From Ascaphus truei (lineage: Eukaryota > Chordata > Amphibia > Anura > Ascaphidae), in assembly GCA_036426205.1 (NCBI GenBank), contig CM071567.1:288164145-288228144 (forward strand): a DNA stretch of 64,000 nucleotides, written 5' to 3'. Below are positions 57,966-64,000 of this stretch, one piece after another; position 1 is the stretch's first letter, and the number at the start of each line of letters is the position of its first letter. A program made the position numbers and the translations under genes. The notes under the pieces are model-generated. The model ran no database searches and had not been told where the DNA came from. It worked only from the letters and a program-made list of their open reading frames with translations.

Positions 57966-60152
57966 TTGTCTGTGTGTATGCCTTTTTATCTATCTAATTA
58001 TGTCTTTCAAAGTGAAGTAATTGTGCTGGTGGATGAGATCAGAACAGGAAATGATGAGCGATGTGATGCCGAGGTTCAGGATATTCTGCAGCAGAAGCAT
58101 GATATTCCAGTATCTGAGACCAGCATCAGACTAATAAAACATGATTTGGGCTGCATTTTTGAATGTTTGAGGTAAAGTACTTTACTGTACATGTACTGTT
58201 TATATAGATGCCAAGCGATAAATGTGGGCATTATATTATTTTCCGCTCCTTCCTCCTAACCCATTTTTTATTATAATTATTGCAAAGCATAACCCATGAT
58301 AAGGGTTGACCAAGCACATACACGGATTGAGATTGGAGATTTGTTGGAGGATGTTATATTTCTGATAACATATAAGTCTCCCTGGAATGATTTTCCACTA
58401 TGGCATTCAGGAAAAATATATAATTTATCCCTGAAAGCTCAGCTCAAGAATCTACTCAAGGTTCATGTGGGGGGGAGAAATCTCTAGACATAGACCAAGA
58501 CTCATAGTTATATTTGAAGGTAAGCATGTTCCATTTTCATTGTTATTAACCATAGTGCTCTAACTGTATCTCAATGTGACCCTGTCCCTTTATCCTTTTT
58601 CCATCAACTACCTGTTTATCAGTGTTACATTAATTTATTCTCCAGGAATAATGGATAAAGTGAACTTACAAGGGGTCATTAGAGCACATGCAGAACCATA
58701 CAATTTACATTTCTTCACACCAGGTCACTGGTTCTGCCATGACAGTGACCCAAAACACAGTGCATCTGCTACATTTATTAAGAACAGTGGAATCAACTGT
58801 GTCCAAACACCACCAGAGTTAGTACTGTAGTTGTTTTTAACCATAGTATACTATTAACTATGCTGTTTTAATCTTGGCAATAAACGTACTGTATATGTAT
58901 CTGCATTTGCAGATCCTATGATTTCAATGTCCAGAAGTCAGGGAGCGCAGACACCAGGATGGACATATGAGGAGAAAAAACAATAACACAAATGATAGTG
59001 CAATCCTGTAGGGTAAAGAAATATTCCAACTGGGAAAGGGGACATACACAGTGGATAAAAACAAAATGTAACCAGATAGCCACTGCTATAGTCCTATGGG
59101 GTAAGAAGCTGGAATATAATCAGGTGTATACATGGCACAGTGGTTGAAATCAAGAATGGCCACACAAATGTAGAAAATGATAAAAAAGGTTTAGTAAAAG
59201 GACATCAGGAGGCACACGGATGCAGTGGGAACTTACAATCAAGCCCCAGAAATCAGGCAATGGAAATAGAGCTTAGTCTTTGTCCGTTGTGGGAGAGATA
59301 ACTTGTATGCGTAGTAACTGCTGCAGGGGGGTCAGGCTGCGCCGGCGCTTACTCCACTGTCAGCCTCCACAGGACTTCCGGGTTAGATTCTCTCCACCAG
59401 TATTCGGCACCCCTGACTGCGTCACATTGCGTCGATATTGATATTGCTGCTTTTTTATAGGAACACATTTTTTATTAAATGTTTTTTATAAAATGTCATT
59501 TTCTGGCTATTTTATTTGTTGAATTATGTCTACTGTATAAAGTTATATATGATATTTTGTCACCACGCCCTTGTTCATACTGCCACCCCCCTTTTTTCCC
59601 CAAGTTTGACTTTTGATTGTTGCTGGCTTTTAACCTTTTAACCCCTCTAGCCTTTTAATGACCATTTTTCATGCAGTTTGTTCCTTATTACTCTATTTAG
59701 AGTGATCTTGTATTATGTGTTTTATTAAAATTATTATTATGTATGCATAATTATGACATATGTAAGCTCTGACCTTTGGAGCATGATAGGTTTTAAACTT
59801 CCCCTACAAGTTGGCACTTAAGCCAATGCTGTGGGTCTTAACCCATAAAGTCTTTGAATCCTGCCAGTTTTTTTTAAAGGTTTTAATGCTTTTTATTGCT
59901 GTCTGTTCCCCAGAGTTTAAGGGAACACATATCGTTTTTTTCACCCATTAAAATTATTGTTATTGTTTATGTTGCCAACGGACATTAGTCCCGCCCCTCT
60001 GAAGGATGATTGGTGCAGAATTGAGCAATCCATACCACCATTGGTGGAAATAATGCAGGCAGATGATTGGAAGGATGATGTCATACTTGACTCCCGAATG
60101 GCTGTGCCTCTGTATATCAAGCAGGCCAGCCACTAAAAGGCACCAAAGACTC

Positions 60153-60178
60153 CTGAGGAAGCTGTTAGTGAAACGCAG
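60153..60178 (+). ncRNA. Hammerhead-like motif in palindrome spacer
   Basis: CTGAGGA matches the consensus box. It is followed by an AGCT...AGT segment that pairs weakly, then GAAACGCAG. The GCGT is mutated to GCAG, so it is probably inactive. It lies 55 bases before the right arm, the same relative place as in the 53.7-kb foldback. Confidence 0.35.
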
Positions 60179-60834
60179 AAGTTTACTTGCGTTGAGTCTA
60201 TGGTTCCTGTTTTATAGCAGCTTGCTGTGCCCGCAGTGTGACGCAGTCACATGGTGACGAATATTGGTGGAGAGAATCTAACCCGGAAGTCCTGCGGAGG
60301 CTGACTGCAGAGGAAGGGCCGGCGCAGCCTGACCCCCCTGCAGCAGTCACTCAGCATACAGGTTATCTCTCCCACAACGGACAAAGACTAAGCTCTATTT
60401 CCATTGCCTGATTTCTGGGGCTTGATTGTAAGTTCCCACTGCATCCGTGTGCCTCCTGATGTCCTTTTACTAAACCTTTTTTTATCATTTTCTACATTTG
60501 TGTGGCCATTCTTGATTTCAACCACTGTGTCATGTGTACACCTGATTATATTCCAGCTTCTTACCCCATAGGACTATAGCAGTGACTATCTGGTTACATT
60601 TTGTTTTAATCCACTGTGTATGTCCCCTTTCCCAGTTGGAATATTTCTTTACCCTACAGGATTGCACTATCATTTGTGTTATTGTTTTTTCTCCTCATAT
60701 GTCCATCCTGGTGTCTGCGCTCCCTGACTTCTGGACATTGAAATCATAGGATCTGCAAATGCAGATACATATACAGTACGTTTATTGCCAAGATTAAAAC
60801 AGCATAGTTAATAGTATACTATGGTTAAAAACAA

Positions 60835-61089
60835 CTACAGTACTAACTCTGGTGGTGTTTGGACACAGTTGATTCCACTGTTCTTAATAAATGTAGCAGA
60901 TGCACTGTGTTTTGGGTCACTGTCATGGCAGAACCAGTGACCTGGTGTGAAGAAATGTAAATTGTATGGTTCTGCATGTGCTCTAATGACCCCTTGTAAG
61001 TTCACTTTATCCATTATTCCTGGAGAATAAATTAATGTAACACTGATAAACAGGTAGTTGATGGAAAAAGGATAAAGGGACAGGGTCAC
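60835..61089 (-). pseudogene. Inverted duplicate of transposase exon 3
   Basis: This minus-strand frame encodes exactly the same 84 residues as 58576-58830 on the plus strand. It is the transposase exon 3 region copied within the inverted flank. It is not an independent gene and lacks the rest of the protein. Confidence 0.9.
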
Positions 61090-61912
61090 ATTGAGATACA
61101 GTTAGAGCACTATGGTTAATAACAATGAAAATGGAACATGCTTACCTTCAAATATAACTATGAGTCTTGGTCTATGTCTAGAGATTTCTCCCCCCCCACA
61201 TGAACCTTGAGTAGATTCTTGAGCTGAGCTTTCAGGGATAAATTATATATGTTTGTTTGTTTGTTTGTTTTATTGTTTTTTCTCCTCATATGTCCATCCT
61301 GGTGTCTGCACTCCCTGACTTCTGGACATTGCAACTATATAAGGATCTATAAGGAAGATCAATTGAAGGTCAAGCTGCAAACTGGCACTGGTTGTATATC
61401 ATTTCATTCTATATTTTGCATTCATCATACTGTATTATTTCCTCCTATCTGAAACACTCGCAGGAGCGCCTGGTGATTTTTGTGCCTATGATTTCAACCC
61501 TATAGAATTGGTTTGGTATGCACTCAAACATCATCTGAGAAAATAGGAAAAGCTGAGAAACAAAGACGAGCTAGTGAAGTGGATCAACAAGTACTGGAAC
61601 TAGAGTTTAAATGTTGAAATTTGCAATAATTACATTAATCATATAAAAATTTGTAACCAGTGGTTATTCGAAGAAACGGAATGGAAACTTGGATGTAATT
61701 TTAACAAATCACGGCATTGTATTTCACTAAACAATATGTTTTTTTTTTAATATTTCTTTTTTTTATACTATCTGATACAAGTTTCAGTAATAGATGACAA
61801 GTATCACCCACTGATGAGTTGTGAATGTCTTCCTCAGATTTTACCTTTGTTAAGAATGGGATAAGAGGATGACAGAAGTCAGGAAGGAAAAGTATAGAAA
61901 ACATGTTTTAAT

Positions 61913-63235
61913 TATTTATATATAAAATGTTTTACCAGGAAGTAATACATTGAGAGTTACCTCTCATTTTCAAGTATGTCCTGGGCACAGAGTTATGATG
62001 AAAAATACATGGTTACAAATACATAGTTACATTAAGTAAGCAGGGTTATATATTATATAAAGACATTGCATGCACAGGAAGAGATAATATATTTTATAGC
62101 GGTATGTAACAGTTAGAGACAATATTAAAATGTGAGACAGCTTTGGATTTTAAAGAATTTAGACTGGTTGAGGCTGTGAGAATCTCAGGTAGATTGTTCC
62201 AGTTGTGAGGTGCACGGTAAGAGAAGGAGGAGCAGCAAGATACTTTGTTGAACCTTGGGACCATGACCAGTCATTTGGAGTCAGATCCCAGATGAAAAGT
62301 GCTGCATGTGGTAGGGGTGAGGAGCTTATTCATTTAGATGGGTAACTTGCCAAGAAAATATTTGAAGGCAAGACAGGAAAGATGAACTTTGCGCCTAGAC
62401 TCAAGTGACAACCAGTCTACTTATTTAAGCATTTTGCAGTGATGTGTGTTGTAATTGCATTTGAAGACAAAACGGCATATTGAATTGTAGAGGGTATCAA
62501 GTTTGCTATGGTGGGTTTGGGGTGCCTTACCATGTACTATGTCCCATAGTCTATAACTGGCATTAGCATCTGCTGTGCATTACACTTTCTTACCAGCATA
62601 CAGTACTTAGGGAGGATGTTTCTATAAAGTACACTTATTTTGGCATAGGTTTTGGATGTCAGGGTATCAATGTGCAACCCAAATTTTAAATGGGAGTCAA
62701 ACCATATGCCCTAGTATTTAAAAATAGTAACAGGGACTAGGGTGGTATTAGTGTTGGTTCTGATATGGAGCTTATTCATTGGAAGCCTTAAAAATTTAGT
62801 CTTGGTCCAAAATACCATTGTTACAGTCTTGTCCATGTTTAAAAATAGTTTGTTTTGAGAAATCCAATTTTCAAGTCTTAAAAAGTCAGATTGAAATATG
62901 TGTTCAAGGTCGGAGAGGCTATAGTTGTGTGCATATACGATTGTGTCATCCGCATACATGTGTATTGAAGCTCCCTTACAGGCTCTAGGAAGATCACTGA
63001 TGCACACTCAGAAGAGTAGGGGCCCCAGAACAGAGCCTCGAAGGACACCATATGTGATATCCAAGGGTTTGGAGTTAGAGCCTGAGATAGAAACATGTTG
63101 GGAACAACCTGTTATGCAGGATTTAAACCATTTTAAACATGCTTCCCAATTTCAGAGAACTGGAGATTGTTTAGCAAGATAACATTATCAGCAGTATCAA
63201 AAGCCTTTGCAAAATCTAGAAATATTGCAGTAAGT
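61913..63235 (-). mobile_element. Rex1/CR1-like LINE, minus strand
   Basis: Same family as 38137-39074. The 3' end on the minus strand has the GAGAGGTAACTCTC hairpin (61952-61965). Protein-like readings run from LDFAKAFDTADN (motif A, near 63200) through GSVLGPLLF (motif B) and MYADDTIVYAHN (motif C, about 62930-62965) to the thumb and C-terminus. 5'-truncated. Confidence 0.8.
62140..63230 (-). pseudogene. Rex1/CR1-like reverse transcriptase remnant
   Basis: The frame 63007-62711 holds ADDTIVYAHNYSLSDLEHIF with both catalytic Asp and NKLFLNMDKTVTMVFWTKTK. Upstream motif B is in another frame, and the downstream C-terminus is broken by several stops (for example after FKY at 62711). Compared with the plus-strand copy the sequence is more worn. 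Confidence 0.75.
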
Positions 63236-63237
63236 TG

Positions 63238-63935
63238 TCACAGTTACAAAGTTACATAGTAGAGGAGGTTAAAAAAAGACATAATGGTTCAAGTTCAACC
63301 TATGCTAAATTTAGACAACAGACACTTTATCCTATATCTATACTTACTTGTTGATCCAGAGGAAGGCAAACAAAAACCCCAGTGTCATATCATCCAGTGA
63401 TATCTCATAAGGGGAAAAATAAATTCCTTCCTGACTCCAAGAATTGGCAATCGGATTACTTCCTGGATCAACATTCTTACTTATTTGGTAAATCCCTCTA
63501 TACCTTTCCTTTCTATAAAGATGCCCAACCTTTTTTTGAACAAATCTATTGTATCTGCAATCACAGTCTCCATGGGTAATGAATTCCATATTTAACTGCC
63601 CTTACTGTAAAGAACCCTTTCCTTTGTTGCTTCTGAAATCTCCTTTCCTCCAAACTAAAGGGATGTCCCTGAGTCCTTTGTTCTGACCTTGGGAAGAATA
63701 GTTCTTTTGAAAGCTCCTTGTACTGTCCCGGAATATATTTGTATATAGTTATCATATCCCTTCTTTTCTAATGTATATAAACCTAATTTAGCTAGCCTAC
63801 CCTCACAAGTTAGATTATCATCCCCTTTATTCATTTGGCGGCTCTTCTCTGCACTCTCTCTAGTTCCATAATGATTTTTCTAAGGAGTGGTGCCCAAAAT
63901 TGTACTCCATATTCAAGGTGTGTCTTACTGTAACA
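63238..63935 (-). mobile_element. CR1-like LINE 3' end, minus strand
   Basis: The minus strand from 63930 reads the end of a CR1-type pol (LEYGVQFWAP-like, then NLTCEGRLAKLGLYTLEKK). A 3' UTR follows with GAGTCAGGAAGGAATTTATT and a TTTTTTTAACCTCCTCTACT tail. Two plus-strand copies of the tail are at 49405 and 51736. Confidence 0.75.
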
Positions 63936-64000
63936 CCTGTATGACCGCAGACCTGGCCAGTCCCCAGTACTGAGGTGGGTAAGGGTATAACACGCACCCA
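63930..64000. other. Possible LTR edge at window end
   Basis: The CR1 homology stops near 63930, where TGTAACACCTGTATGACC begins. A TG start of this kind could be an LTR or the left end of another insertion. The window ends before this can be judged. Confidence 0.2.

Larger units (their letters stand above)
58928..61484 (+). mobile_element. Palindromic insertion carrying inverted target flank
   Basis: It is bounded by the 13-bp repeat CCTATGATTTCAA (58915-58927, 61485-61497) inside transposase exon 4. Order: arm 58928-59431, spacer 59432-60232 with a hammerhead-like motif, inverted arm 60233-60737. Then comes 60738-61250, an inverted copy of the flank 58416-58927 that lies outside the insertion. 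Next are a GTTT repeat, a third copy of the arm end (61271-61331) and 150 bases of unmatched sequence. The arms differ by a few percent, but the flank copy looks identical where I compared it. Confidence 0.75.
57966..61740 (+). pseudogene. Intron-containing Tc1-like transposase gene, interrupted
   Basis: Exon readings in order: helix-turn-helix-like part to 58173 (VSETSIRLIKHDLG), ending at a GTAAAG donor. Exon 2, after an AG near 58288, reads DLLEDVIF, then in another frame the expected SD motif, and ends KVHV...VIFEG at a GTAAGC donor (58518). Exon 3, after TCTCCAG (58646), reads IMDKVNLQGVIRAH and CHDSDPKHSAS (second Asp). Exon 4, after TTTGCAG (58912), reads YDFNPIELVW (third acidic residue) and is split by the 58928-61484 insertion. 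It resumes at 61485 and runs to about 61735. A frame shift removes the first Asp from the main frame. The DDE family cuts and pastes DNA. Confidence 0.7.

Noticed and set aside
60835..61089. Independent minus-strand transposase gene
   Set aside because: Residue-for-residue copy of 58576-58830 within the inverted flank, so a duplicate of one exon and not a second gene.
1..64000. tRNA or rRNA genes
   Set aside because: No cloverleaf with A and B boxes and no rRNA core sequence was recognised by eye. A tRNA scan would be needed to exclude SINE-type relics.

Overview
The window is eukaryotic, repeat-saturated DNA, most likely from an anamniote vertebrate and probably an amphibian. The grounds are the mix of families: L2, CR1, Rex1-like and L1/Tx1-like LINEs, several Penelope-like elements (PLEs) with GIY-YIG domains, a Ty3 chromovirus, a Ty3 element with integrase ahead of reverse transcriptase (Gmr1-like order), and Tc1/pogo-type DNA transposons. 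No intact host gene was found. The only possible host-derived coding sequence is a set of decayed coiled-coil fragments at 24.8-26.4, 34.4-34.8 and 35.7 kb. All identifications are by eye from translated motifs.

Layout. 0-3 kb: anonymous DNA, a 67-nt hairpin and a small foldback repeat. 3.1-6.7 kb: deleted L1/Tx1-like LINE on the minus strand. 6.7-17.3 kb: plus-strand chromovirus split by an L2 LINE (7.8-12.3 kb, itself carrying a TA-flanked MITE) and by a solo LTR-type insertion (13.85-15.4 kb, 5-bp TSD). 17.3-22.5 kb: a MITE, hammerhead-like motifs and a dispersed repeat. 22.6-24.6 kb: PLE copy 1. 24.8-26.4 kb: coiled-coil pseudogene with a solo LTR. 26.4-34.4 kb: PLE copy 2, opened by a 5.8-kb non-autonomous LTR element on the minus strand (28.06-33.86 kb). 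36.1-42.5 kb: Gmr1-like Ty3 element holding a Rex1-like LINE and a 5'-truncated L2. 42.9-44.5 kb: PLE copy 3 with perfect 74-bp inverted ends. 45.2-49.4 kb: a second non-autonomous LTR element, whose 3' end lies in a 2.3-kb tandem duplication reaching 53.6 kb. 53.7-61.5 kb: three foldback insertions. The last interrupts an intron-containing Tc1-like transposase gene and carries an inverted copy of the target's own flank. 61.9-64 kb: minus-strand Rex1-like and CR1 LINEs.

The main theme is the Penelope/hammerhead connection. At least eight short segments share the layout stem I - YTGANRAA - stem II - GAAA - CGCGT - stem I, resembling the hammerhead ribozymes known from PLE pseudo-LTRs, but nearly all have one extra A before stem II. 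One lies in the 3' part of PLE copy 2. Another sits just inside a 118-bp inverted repeat whose right arm begins within its short stem III region. The foldback insertions have 13-14 bp target duplications, fitting target-primed reverse transcription with template switching.

Caution on quality: paired LTRs and tandem copies differ mainly by scattered single-base indels, which suggests residual long-read consensus error. Some apparent frameshifts may not be biological.
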